Shown one piece after another: positions 30,136 through 39,021 of a DNA stretch of 41,307 nucleotides (positions are counted from its first letter, which is position 1; each line of letters starts with the position of its first letter). The stretch is from Phytophthora quininea. Its lineage: Eukaryota; Oomycota; Peronosporomycetes; Peronosporales; Peronosporaceae. The stretch covers positions 1 to 41,307 of the forward strand of contig JAAVTG010000503.1 of NCBI GenBank assembly GCA_011947345.1, read 5' to 3'. The notes beneath the pieces were generated by a model. It was not told the origin of the DNA. It was given only the letters and a program-made list of their open reading frames with translations, and did not search any database. The position numbers were made by a program, and so were the translations under genes.

Positions 30136-30220
30136 CCCGCCGGAGCGAAGCGGAGGCGGGCAGTCCACACAGCTGCATCGAACCATAACCCACCGCCGCG
30201 TAGCGGCGGCGCTCGGCTAG
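30136..30220 (+). other. Helitron 3' terminal structures
   Basis: Two hairpins: CCCGCC (30136-30141) pairing with GGCGGG (30155-30160), and CCGCCGC GTA GCGGCGG (30193-30209). The second is followed by CGCTCGG and CTAG, then T. This is the canonical hairpin-CTRR-T Helitron end. Confidence 0.85.
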
Positions 30221-30733
30221 TCAAGCCTCAATACGAGAGGTTTATAGGTTTTCTTGCTGTGTTAGTTATTATGGACGATTTTTAACTCTTGTTTTATATA
30301 CTATGCAGGACCTCGGGCGCGCATCGTCCACAGCCCGGACTTTGAGGCCGCCTGCGTTCGTGTCCTAAGTGAGGACTCAAACCGTATGAAGAGAAGCGAG
30401 CGGGTCGCGCTAGAGCCCTTCTGACGCCCGGAAGTTGAGTCTGCGGCGAGTGGGGCCAAGGACCAAGATGTAAGCAGTGATGATGAGGAATCGTTCGTGC
30501 AACAACTCCAGAAATGACGCCGTCTTGCTCTAAAGGAGATCAAGTACGACCTTCTGTCGAGCATTCATCCGGCATCCAACGTCGCTGAGCGCTTCTTCAG
30601 CGTCACGCGCACTACGTTTGGCCAGGAGCGCCAGAGTCTCCAGCCGATCACGCTGGAGATGATTCTGTTCTTGCGCCAAAACTCGAACTACTGGAACGCG
30701 CAAGATGCCGACGACGCTACTCGCTAACAGATC

Positions 30734-31682
30734 AAGCTCAACTTGCCCAATATTTCATTATTTATGTGCTTGCGATGACTAACACCATAATGTATGCGCT
30801 GTTGCTGTAGGTTGGGCATCATTATCTATCTGTCGACTACGTGGAGGACGCATAACAATGCCATATTTGCCCTCCTGGTCACTGGGGGTCTGGTCTCGGA
30901 TCGGGCCACGCTATCAAGTTTTCAGCACGTCCTCAATGCAAATCTTGCATCCTATGAATGTCCTTTGAAGAATGTGGTGGTGATGCAAGACCCGAACGCG
31001 TCAAAATGACTGCTTGTAAAGTTTTGGAGGTCATCATGCCCTGGATTTAAATCCGATGCGGTCATCCCGCTACCTCGTGACGCATTTTCTTCTGATGCAG
31101 TGTCACGTGCTCTGGTAGAAGTTGACGTGGGTGAGTCTGCACTTGTTGGAAAGGTGGAAAATGAAGACTGATTGATGTTATGGTGGCTGCAAGCCACTAG
31201 CTACAGCAAACTTGAAAGCAAAGAGTAGGAAGTTATGAAACCAACGCGAACTGCGATCGTGCAGCTCAGTGCCGAGGAGGAACCCGAAACCTCCGAGGTG
31301 CCGTTGGGTCAGGAATTGCAACTGTGTCTTGGCAATCCACGGGCTTGTGTCCGTGACATGCAGCACTTGCACCGGCAAAATTGTGGGATTATGCTTAGTA
31401 TATCGCTGTTCCTGGTGTGCGACCGATTCGATCCGAGACCACTCGGTGACTCGATACAAAAACTTCCCTGCATCGATAACACAAGACACCATTTAGAGAC
31501 AAACCCAATGTATGTGGTGTGTTGGCACAGTCGTCTGAACTTCACAACCAAATGAAAATATTCTGATCGCCATTTAAACCTCCAAACATTCGTGCTGCAC
31601 TGTAGACCGTGCCGGAAATCCGGGGACTACGGTATTACAAAACCATCACTAAGCAGCCACAAAGTGCACCAGGAACGCTGTT
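30734..31682. other. Unassigned region between hAT C and aldolase arm 2
   Basis: Short ORFs on both strands (31235-31555 plus, 31178-31492 minus) without a recognisable domain. Probably decayed repeat DNA; no call. Confidence 0.4.
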
Positions 31683-33005
31683 TGTTGTCCATGAAGAAAG
31701 AATGCAACATTGGTTTGGTGATCTGATCCACTAGAAGGGGTATATTTGCTATTATATCTATTCACCGGCAGGAAGCTACATCGCGAGTGGGAGCCACAAA
31801 CCAGTCAACGCTTTGCAGAACCTTTTCAAGGCGCTTACAGCACGTTCACGCAGTTCAGGTTGCGGAACGCCTCGTGCAGACGAGCGATCATCGACTCCTC
31901 CGACTTGCGCACCCACACGCGCGGGTCGTAGTACTTCTTGTTCGGGGCGTCGGGACCCTCCGGGTTGCCGATCTGGCCCTGCAGGTAGCCCTTCTTGTCC
32001 TCGTAAAACTTGCGCAGGCCGTCCCAGTACGCCCACTGCGTGTCCGTGTCGATGTTCATCTTGACCACACCGTTGCTCACGGCCGTCTGGATCTCCTGCT
32101 CGGTCGAGCCAGAGCCGCCGTGGAACACGAAGAACACGGGCTTCGTGTCCTGCAGAGCCTTCTCCTTGGCGATGTGCTTCTGGAAGTCGCCCAGGATCTC
32201 CGGGTGGAGCTTCACGTTGCCTGGCTTGTACACGCCGTGCACGTTGCCGAACGCAGCGGCAATCGTGAAGTACGGCGACACCGAGCCCAGCTCGTTGTAG
32301 GCCAGCAAGATGTCCTCGGGCTGCGAGTACAGCGAGGCGTTGTCCACGTCGCTGTTGTCGACGCCGTCCTCCTCGCCGCCGGTGATGCCCAGCTCCACCT
32401 CCAGGATCAGGTTCAGCTTGGCCATGCGTTCAAAGTACTTCTTGCTGATGGCTACGTTCTCCTCCATCGGCTCCTCCGACAGGTCCAGCATGTGCGACGA
32501 CCACAGAGGGATGCCGTGCTCCTTGAAGTACTCCTCGTCGGCCTTCAGCATGCCGTCGAACCACGGCAGCAGCTTCTTGGCGCAGTGGTCCGAGTGCAGG
32601 ATCACGGGCACGCCGTAGTGCTTGGCCATGGCGCGCACGTGGTACGCGGCGGCGATGGCGCCCAGCACCGAGCCGTTCTGGTCCTTGTTGTCGATGCCCT
32701 TGCCGGCGTAGAAGGCGGCGCCGCCGTTCGACGTCTGGATGATGATGGGCGACTTGATGTCGCGCGCGGCCTGCAGCGCGGCGTTGGCCGTGCTGGACGA
32801 CGTCACGTTGACGGCCGGGATGGCAAAGTTGTGCTCCTGGGCGTACTTGTAGACCTTGACCACGTCCTCGCCGTTGAGGACGCCGGGCTGCACGATGTCG
32901 AGGAGACCCATCTTGAGGCGGTAGGCTTGGGAAGAGCTGCTTGGGGGATCGAAGCAAGATTCGAAATGGCTGGGGGCTGCGGTCTCGTCAAGGGCAAGGG
33001 AGACC
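31683..33005 (-). repeat. Inverted duplication arm 2 (contains aldolase copy 2)
   Basis: Complement of 17292-18614 over 1,323 bases including both flanks; see arm 1. Together the arms enclose 13.07 kb of transposon-rich DNA. Confidence 0.9.
31835..32911 (-). CDS. Fructose-bisphosphate aldolase, class II (copy 2)
   Basis: 358 aa, same protein as copy 1 with all class II signatures (HSDHC, GGEEDGVDN, FGNVHGVYKPG, FHGGSGS, NIDTDTQWAYW). The frame is open upstream to 33022 but that codon is TTG, so ATG 32911 is kept. 5' flank (94 bases) and 3' flank (152 bases) are shared with copy 1, so its proximal promoter is probably copied too. Head-to-head with copy 3, 1.6 kb between start codons. Confidence 0.96.
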   Translation of the reverse strand: MGLLDIVQPGVLNGEDVVKVYKYAQEHNFAIPAVNVTSSSTANAALQAARDIKSPIIIQTSNGGAAFYAGKGIDNKDQNGSVLGAIAAAYHVRAMAKHYGVPVILHSDHCAKKLLPWFDGMLKADEEYFKEHGIPLWSSHMLDLSEEPMEENVAISKKYFERMAKLNLILEVELGITGGEEDGVDNSDVDNASLYSQPEDILLAYNELGSVSPYFTIAAAFGNVHGVYKPGNVKLHPEILGDFQKHIAKEKALQDTKPVFFVFHGGSGSTEQEIQTAVSNGVVKMNIDTDTQWAYWDGLRKFYEDKKGYLQGQIGNPEGPDAPNKKYYDPRVWVRKSEESMIARLHEAFRNLNCVNVL

Positions 33006-33013
33006 CCGAGCGA

Positions 33014-33054
33014 GCGAGCCAAACCAAGCAGAACGCTGCTTGGTTTTGGCTCGC
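33014..33054. repeat. Long hairpin at the edge of aldolase arm 2
   Basis: GCGAGCCAAACCAAGCAG (33014-33031) pairs with 33036-33054 through 18 base pairs with one bulged T and a 4-base loop AACG. It begins 9 bases beyond the duplicated block. Confidence 0.8.
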
Positions 33055-34456
33055 GGGGGCATAGACAGGTTGTGTGGGCCGAGCGGGTCGTCGCTTTGGC
33101 TGCCGATTTTTGCCCGGCCCGTTTGCGAGCAATCGCTGCCGATTTAGCCTCTAACGGCTAAATGCTTGCCTCGTTGCGAGCAATCAAGCCGCATTTAGCC
33201 TCGTGGCGAGCAATCAAGCCGCATTTTAACACGGGTCGGGTCGAGGCGAACACAGACTGGACAGACCCGTTGGGACACGAACCCATCCGCGCAGTCATAC
33301 AAACACCAAGTCAAGTCTTCGCGCATCAAACGGCGCGTTTCTCTGTAAAACGCGCCCGATCCTGCGGCACAGAGCCGCATGGAGCAATCGGTGACAAGCC
33401 GCTCCGCGCAGTGTGCATGCAACCCCGCAGAGCAGCAAGCGGACGTGTTTCTTTTGGCCTGTGTGTAACAGCCATCAGTAGCGGATTTAACACCCCAGTG
33501 ACGTGGTCTCCCGAGGTATACATGGTGTACATAGTTTCCCCATGGGATGGCGGTGTTCGATATCGTCTTGGCTCGTGTGAAGGTAAGCGCGTTGGAGGAG
33601 ACAGACTAACCTCGCTCCATGAGCTGGTGCGTGCGGATCCGGTACAGGTGCGGTATCATGTGAGAGCGCGAGCATCGCGTGCGTGCGGTTGGGATCTCGA
33701 TCCGAACGCCGGACGTGAAGCGCTATTGCTGTAGCAAGCGGTCTTCGGCGTTCCAGTCGCCTTGGGGCGGTCATAAGCTGCGCTCGCTGTGGAGGGAGAT
33801 ATGGATAGAGGAGGTCGGTGCTCTGCCGTTGCTCGGAAGTGCTTCTCAAGGCCTGGCAGCGCAAAACAATCTTCCTCCTCGTTTCACTACCGCCACGGCA
33901 ACGCTTTGCTTGCACCCTCACGCTGAGTTTTGCCCGATGGGCTCGTCAAAGCAGTCCTGACCATCAGCGTTCTCCGGCTGGGTGATACCAACGACATTGG
34001 TTTTCGTTGCTGGCGGCCTGAGCCCGGCGAAAAGCATATTGGTGCAGCTAAACACTCCGCATCCCCGTAAATTGCTCGGACGTGAAAGCTCACTGCCACC
34101 CAGCATCACGAAAACAGTTAAGAATCGAGACCTGCTTTCAAGTTGCATGAATTGAATACCGTGGTAGATGGCAGCTTTCTCGCAAGAACGAAAATGAGCC
34201 CCAAGCAGCTTCGTGCTCGCTACGCCATGCAGCCTCCACCTTGCGCAGCAAGCACTGCTCAAAGCGCTCCAATTGAAGTAGCTCGAATGAGTCATGACAA
34301 GGCCTCGTCAGCCCACACCGACGGGTTTCACCGGTTTTAAAAATTTACCCAGACCCGTGCATTTGACCTAGCAATTGTATACTGGTGGGTAGTCTGGGTT
34401 TTCAAAACTTTGCAAAATTCCACCCACCCAAGCGATCCAAGCGATCCAAGCTGGAC
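33055..34456. other. Region between divergent aldolase copies 2 and 3, unassigned
   Basis: Contains a short tandem repeat (33168-33228) and ORFs 33162-33734 plus (190 codons) and 33918-34295 minus (125 codons). Neither has a recognised domain or matches elsewhere in the window. It may include decayed transposon sequence. Confidence 0.4.
33168..33228. repeat. Two-copy 30/31-base tandem repeat, degenerate third copy upstream
   Basis: Units start GCCTCGTTGCGAGCAATCAA and GCCTCGTGGCGAGCAATCAA and both end GCCGCATTT. A weaker copy (GCGAGCAATC then GCCGATTTAG) lies at about 33125-33150. Confidence 0.8.
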
Positions 34457-34515
34457 GCCACTTCGAATCCTGCTTCAATCCCCCAAGCAGCTCTTCCCAA
34501 GCCTACCGCCTCAAG

Positions 34516-35592
34516 ATGGGTCTCCTCGACATCGTGCAGCCCGGCGTCCTCAACGGCGAGGACGTGGTCAAGGTCTACAAGTACGCCCAGGAGCACAACT
34601 TTGCCATCCCGGCCGTCAACGTGACGTCGTCCAGCACGGCCAACGCCGCGCTGCAGGCCGCGCGCGACATCAAGTCGCCCATCATCATCCAGACGTCGAA
34701 CGGCGGCGCCGCCTTCTACGCCGGCAAGGGCATCGACAACAAGGACCAGAACGGCTCGGTGCTGGGCGCCATCGCCGCCGCGTACCACGTGCGCGCCATG
34801 GCCAAGCACTACGGCGTGCCCGTGATCCTGCACTCGGACCACTGCGCCAAGAAGCTGCTGCCGTGGTTCGACGGCATGCTGAAGGCCGACGAGGAGTACT
34901 TCAAGGAGCACGGCATCCCTCTGTGGTCGTCGCACATGCTGGACCTGTCGGAGGAGCCGATGGAGGAGAACGTAGCCATCAGCAAGAAGTACTTTGAACG
35001 CATGGCCAAGCTGAACCTGATCCTGGAGGTGGAGCTGGGCATCACCGGCGGCGAGGAGGACGGCGTCGACAACAGCGACGTGGACAACGCCTCGCTGTAC
35101 TCGCAGCCCGAGGACATCTTGCTGGCCTACAACGAGCTGGGCTCGGTGTCGCCGTACTTCACGATTGCCGCTGCGTTCGGCAACGTGCACGGCGTGTACA
35201 AGCCAGGCAACGTGAAGCTCCACCCGGAGATCCTGGGCGACTTCCAGAAGCACATCGCCAAGGAGAAGGCTCTGCAGGACACGAAGCCCGTGTTCTTCGT
35301 GTTCCACGGCGGCTCTGGCTCGACCGAGCAGGAGATCCAGACGGCCGTGAGCAACGGTGTGGTCAAGATGAACATCGACACGGACACGCAGTGGGCGTAC
35401 TGGGACGGCCTGCGCAAGTTTTACGAGGACAAGAAGGGCTACCTGCAGGGCCAGATCGGCAACCCGGAGGGTCCCGACGCCCCGAACAAGAAGTACTACG
35501 ACCCGCGCGTGTGGGTGCGCAAGTCGGAGGAGTCGATGATCGCTCGTCTGCACGAGGCGTTCCGCAACCTGAACTGCGTGAACGTGCTGTAA
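34516..35592 (+). CDS. Fructose-bisphosphate aldolase, class II (copy 3)
   Basis: 358 aa, identical to copies 1 and 2. Alternative-frame translations over the CDS are also identical, so the DNA is the same or nearly so. The shared 5' leader is only about 59 bases, with at least three differences (for example CGAATCCTGCTTCAATC versus CGAATCTTGCTTCGATC). Similarity stops within a few bases of the stop codon, so this copy has its own promoter and 3' end. TAGCAAATATACC recurs in all three 3' flanks. Confidence 0.96.
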   Translation: MGLLDIVQPGVLNGEDVVKVYKYAQEHNFAIPAVNVTSSSTANAALQAARDIKSPIIIQTSNGGAAFYAGKGIDNKDQNGSVLGAIAAAYHVRAMAKHYGVPVILHSDHCAKKLLPWFDGMLKADEEYFKEHGIPLWSSHMLDLSEEPMEENVAISKKYFERMAKLNLILEVELGITGGEEDGVDNSDVDNASLYSQPEDILLAYNELGSVSPYFTIAAAFGNVHGVYKPGNVKLHPEILGDFQKHIAKEKALQDTKPVFFVFHGGSGSTEQEIQTAVSNGVVKMNIDTDTQWAYWDGLRKFYEDKKGYLQGQIGNPEGPDAPNKKYYDPRVWVRKSEESMIARLHEAFRNLNCVNVL

Positions 35593-35859
35593 GCACCTCA
35601 AACTTGGTGCCGCACCCGTGGCTTCGACTACTTTTCTCTGGATGTCGACGGTGGTCTCAGATGTACTAGCAAATATACCTCTCCAAGTGACGGAGGAACC
35701 ATCTCTCCATTGCAGTGCATCGTAAACGCGCAGGCTACTGTGGTGAGCATGATGAGATTCTTTCCATTTTGGTTAGCGGTTAGGATCTTTTAGAAGCGGC
35801 TCATCACGATGAGGTCTGTTAGCCTCGCACGTTCTTAGCGCTGTGGTAAACGCAGGAGG
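35593..35859. other. Spacer between aldolase copy 3 and DNAAF1 hairpins
   Basis: Copy 3 3' end and DNAAF1 upstream DNA; no gene seen. Confidence 0.4.
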
Positions 35860-35920
35860 TGCTGCAGCTTGCCAAGCTGCAGCATTGTGGCGGGTCGGCG
35901 GGTTTAACACCCGCGACCCG
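35860..35920. promoter_or_regulatory. Two adjacent hairpins upstream of DNAAF1
   Basis: TGCTGCAGCTT (35860-35870) pairs perfectly with AAGCTGCAGCA (35874-35884). Six bases later CGGGTCGGCGGGT (35891-35903) pairs with ACCCGCGACCCG (35909-35920) with one bulge. They end 43 bases before ATG 35964, in the promoter or 5' UTR. Function unknown. Confidence 0.6.
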
Positions 35921-35963
35921 ATCTTGAAGCGACGCGATCCATTTGCACTTGGTCAAGATAACC

Positions 35964-37257
35964 ATGGTGGAGATGGAGAAGACGCTGCTCAAGAAGCTCT
36001 GTCGTGACAACGACCTGTATGTGACGCCATCCATCAACGACAAGCTGTACCTGCACTACAAGGTTAGATCCTCCTTTTTCTTCTTCATACTCCTCTCAAA
36101 CAGCTAACCTCCGTCAATTGTAGGGATTCCGCAGTATCAAGAACCTGGAAGAGTACACAGGCCTGAAGGTCTTGTGGCTAGAGGGCAACGGCCTGCCTCG
36201 TATCGAAGGGCTGGAGCACCAGACGCTACTGCGCTCGCTGTACCTGCACGAGAACCTCATTCAGAAGATCGAGGGGCTCGAGTCTCAGCTCCTACTGGAC
36301 ACTCTTAACCTCTCGCAAAACCAGATCTCCTGTATCGAGAATCTCGGCCACCTCAAGCAATTGACAGTGAGCGCTACGTACCTTTAATATTGTCGACTGC
36401 GTTCTCACTGTTTTCTATGCCTCCTTTAGAGCTTAGCACTAAAGTCGAACTATTTGACAAGTGCCAAGGACATTGTGCACGTTTTGGAGCTGCCGAACTT
36501 GTCGGTACTGGATATCCAGAGTAACCGCATCAACGACGTTGAGATCGTCGACATTCTGGCCCAGCTGCCCAACCTCAAAGTGCTGTATTTGCAGGGCAAC
36601 GAAGTCGTTAAGCACATCAAGCAGTACCGCAAGACGTTAGTGTATCGCTGTCGTGAACTTAAGTATCTCGACGACAGACCAGTATTCGATGACGAGCGAC
36701 GTCGCGTCGACGCATGGGGCAAGGCTTTGGAGACAACCAATGGCAATATAAAGGCGGCACAGGAGGCGGAGCGAGAAGAGATGGACGCGATTCGACGCGA
36801 GAAGAAGGAACGGGACGAGAAGAACTTCTTGTACTTTGAGCAGCTGATGGCGGAAGGTCGGCGTAAAAGATGCGAGGAAGAGGAGCGTAAGGAAAAGAAC
36901 GAAACCCCTGAAGGTGACGGTGACTCAAGCAAAGAGGAGATTAATCCGTTCTCTGGAGAGAAAATCGTTGCGGTTCAAGACTGCGCTTTCCTCCAGCAAG
37001 AACGCGAAAAACGGTGGGAAGCAGTAGTCAACGCTCCTGATGAACACAACTTTGGTGGTGCCCCGCCGCGAACAACCAAGATGTGCACGTTCAAGATACA
37101 TCGAGAGATAACAACAGAGTCATTCCAGTTGACGAACGCCGCATGGAAGTTCTGCACCAGTGCGCAACCGTGGGTGGGGCCAGCGTGTCAAAAGATCCCT
37201 TTGTTGACTCCACTTTTCGAATTTCCGAAGCAGGGGATGGCGGGATTGGCGGGGTGA
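35964..37257 (+). CDS. DNAAF1: Dynein axonemal assembly factor 1 (LRRC50/ODA7 orthologue)
   Basis: Leucine-rich-repeat factor needed in the cytoplasm to preassemble axonemal dynein arms, consistent with flagellated zoospores. Exons 35964-36062, 36124-36366 and about 36430-37257, in phase. Signatures: LHYKGFRSIKNLEEYTGLKV, LWLEGNGLPRIEGLEHQTLL, VLDIQSNRINDVEIVDIL, GNEVVKHIKQYRKTL and YLDDRPVFDDERRRVDAWGK, as in LRRC50. An acidic, lysine-rich coiled coil follows. The frame ends at 37257. Another frame from about 37083 continues with a more plausible Pro/Ser-rich tail (VIPVDERRMEVLHQCATVGG, ending LLPPPHLQ) to 37487, so a one-base change near 37080 or an unseen intron may extend the protein. Confidence 0.92.
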
Positions 37258-37660
37258 TCTCCTCACTAGACATTCCTAAGCACGTGGTAGCGGAACGTTC
37301 AACTTCAGGTGAGAATTCGCCACAACTTCCAGCGCTATCAGCAATTGATCTCCCTCCGCCACCGCCACATGTCAAATCGAGCGAAGTTGCATCAACAGAA
37401 CCTCAAGTAATTCGACAGCAAGCCTCGCTTTCAGCTGCACAAGCCGATAGCGTCGACTTCCTTCTCCCACCTCCCCACCTGCAGTGAAGCAGACACCGGT
37501 TGACCAAGTGGCAGAAGTCCTACCACCCACACCGCCACCAAATCTCACCGATGTGAATGCACTGGACTGAAGACACGATTCGGCACGCCAATTGCTGATA
37601 GCAACCGCAAAGAAGAATAGTTGGTTACTTTTTAACACAAATCCATTTCATCAAGTTGCA

Positions 37661-38974
37661 TTACGATAGCGCACAGTGCTGGTGGAAGTCGAATTCATAA
37701 ATCCAGCGGCGGAATATCTTCTCCAGCACCTCGAATGGACAAAGCGCTTGGCCCCTGCACTCTCGGAACTCCACCTCGCGCTCATTCAAAAGCGTCTTGA
37801 CTTTGAAAACAGGATTTGGCTCTCCATCTTCCAGGCACTCGTACAACACAAAGCCAATATTCGCAGCAAACGGCGACAACGCAGAGCTCTTGAATTTTCT
37901 CTGCACCGCGAGATCCAATGGGGTCTCAGCACGAAAGTGGCCTTCAACGTCGCTAGCAAGCCGGTCAAAGTAGCTCACGTTCAGCAGCGACGCCAAGGGC
38001 AGAATCGTCTCCGCATGAGCAAAGCGAAAATATCCTTCGACATCGCTCTTGCCATCTACACGCTGCTTCATAGTGCGGAAGATATCCTGCAGAAGCGGAG
38101 CCGCAATCTCGTAAGACAGCGCGTGGCCGTGACTTTTCCTGTAGAAATGCTTGAGATCCTGGAAGTAGTCCATGGACAGCAGCATCTCGTCGTCAAAGAG
38201 TGCGCACCACTGGTCGAAAATGCCGTATACAGCGACGTCAAAGGCGCAACCAGTATAGGCCGCCTCCATATCCTTCTGCGTCGCACCTCGAAAACTTGAC
38301 AGCTTCCGGAATGCCTTTAAGTTCTTCTTCATCTGCTTGCTATTCCGATACGTCTTGTGTTCGATCGTCGCCGTCTTATTTTGTTCAATCTGCGCCGCAA
38401 ATGCCGGGCAGTTGTCAAAGAACCGCAGCACTTGGTCGTTGCCAATGGGGTCGCTGTGGTAGAACACTGGCTGCAGTCCGTCAAAGAACCCGAAGGCGAA
38501 GGCCTCGGCGCTCTGCAATGTGCGGAGCTTCCATGTGTGCTCAAACACAAACTTGTTGGCGTCGAAACTCACAGGAAACGGCGACAGTCGAGCGTGCAGT
38601 CTCCTGCCAATGGCCATGAGCTCCTGCACGCCAGGCCCCGCCAACCAGGCCTCGGTCTCTGCAGAGTAAGGATTAGTCCAGTTCCTGATCCACTCTGGGG
38701 CTATCGCTGCTCTCTCTTGGACTGCCAGCAGTCTCGAGTGAGTGTCGCTAATCCGCGTAATGTGCTTCATCGTGGGGTTCCTGGTACCGTGGCGAATAGC
38801 GAAGTTGAGTTGAACCGGACGGCAGTACGCTGGGATTTCTTGTCTGTCTGACTCTGGCGGAGGCTCGTACAGCGTCTTCGTGGACATGTGCTTGCGTAGC
38901 ACCTCTCGGTCATCACCAACAGCGCAGACAACAGCAAACAGCGACGCCACAAGCAGCAGAAGCACCATCTTCAT
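37661..38974 (-). CDS. Multiple inositol polyphosphate phosphatase-like histidine phosphatase
   Basis: 437 aa, one exon, clean frame. N-terminal signal peptide (MKMVLLLLVASLFAVVCAVG), catalytic RHGTRNP at about residues 60-66 (RHGxRxP, phosphohistidine acceptor), and FAHAET near residue 323 (the HAE proton-donor motif of MINPP/phytases). N-glycosylation sequons (NWT, NKT, NVS) and several cysteines fit a secreted or ER-lumen enzyme. It would remove phosphate from inositol phosphates, possibly phytate. There is no ER-retention end (it finishes QHCALS), so secretion is plausible. Divergent from the AstE-like gene with 47 bases between start codons. Confidence 0.9.
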   Translation of the reverse strand: MKMVLLLLVASLFAVVCAVGDDREVLRKHMSTKTLYEPPPESDRQEIPAYCRPVQLNFAIRHGTRNPTMKHITRISDTHSRLLAVQERAAIAPEWIRNWTNPYSAETEAWLAGPGVQELMAIGRRLHARLSPFPVSFDANKFVFEHTWKLRTLQSAEAFAFGFFDGLQPVFYHSDPIGNDQVLRFFDNCPAFAAQIEQNKTATIEHKTYRNSKQMKKNLKAFRKLSSFRGATQKDMEAAYTGCAFDVAVYGIFDQWCALFDDEMLLSMDYFQDLKHFYRKSHGHALSYEIAAPLLQDIFRTMKQRVDGKSDVEGYFRFAHAETILPLASLLNVSYFDRLASDVEGHFRAETPLDLAVQRKFKSSALSPFAANIGFVLYECLEDGEPNPVFKVKTLLNEREVEFRECRGQALCPFEVLEKIFRRWIYEFDFHQHCALS

Positions 38975-39021
38975 CGTAATGATTCAAGATCCGTTTTAAT
39001 GGCACTCAGATAAGTACGACA

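Larger units (their letters stand above)
27566..30220 (+). mobile_element. Helitron (partial coding capacity) inserted in hAT C
   Basis: 2.65 kb. The 3' terminus is canonical: a GC hairpin 30193-30209, a 7-base spacer and CTAG at 30217-30220 followed by T. A PIF1-type helicase remnant is inside; the HUH replication-initiator domain is absent. The 5' end is set by where the interrupted hAT frame resumes; it does not show a textbook TC start. CGGAGCGAAG/GGCGG and GTCCACAC motifs occur near both ends (27709-27770 and 30136-30170). Confidence 0.75.
26686..30733 (+). pseudogene. Decayed hAT transposase C, split by a Helitron insertion
   Basis: Left piece 26686-27565: RFGLLFDGWTHASEQFIAVF, CLFLVTDNCAVNRLLATL and VCVSHRLNLAVQADM (hAT core), an intron at about 27228-27285, then RQDTRWSSPFGIV and PPPAANRRLRALLKELK. 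Right piece 30221-30733: after an intron ending in CAG at about 30307, RARIVHSPDFEAACVRVL, and the dimerisation motif SNVAERFFSVTRTTFGQERQ, LEMILFLRQNSNYWN. Leaving out 27566-30220 lines the two pieces up in one frame at LLTILDNY. Nonsense codons near 27187, 27358 and 30421 show it was already or later inactive. Confidence 0.8.

Noticed and set aside
32912..33022. N-terminal extension of aldolase copy 2
   Set aside because: The upstream in-frame start is TTG, not ATG, and the extension is absent from the family; ATG 32911 matches copies 1 and 3.
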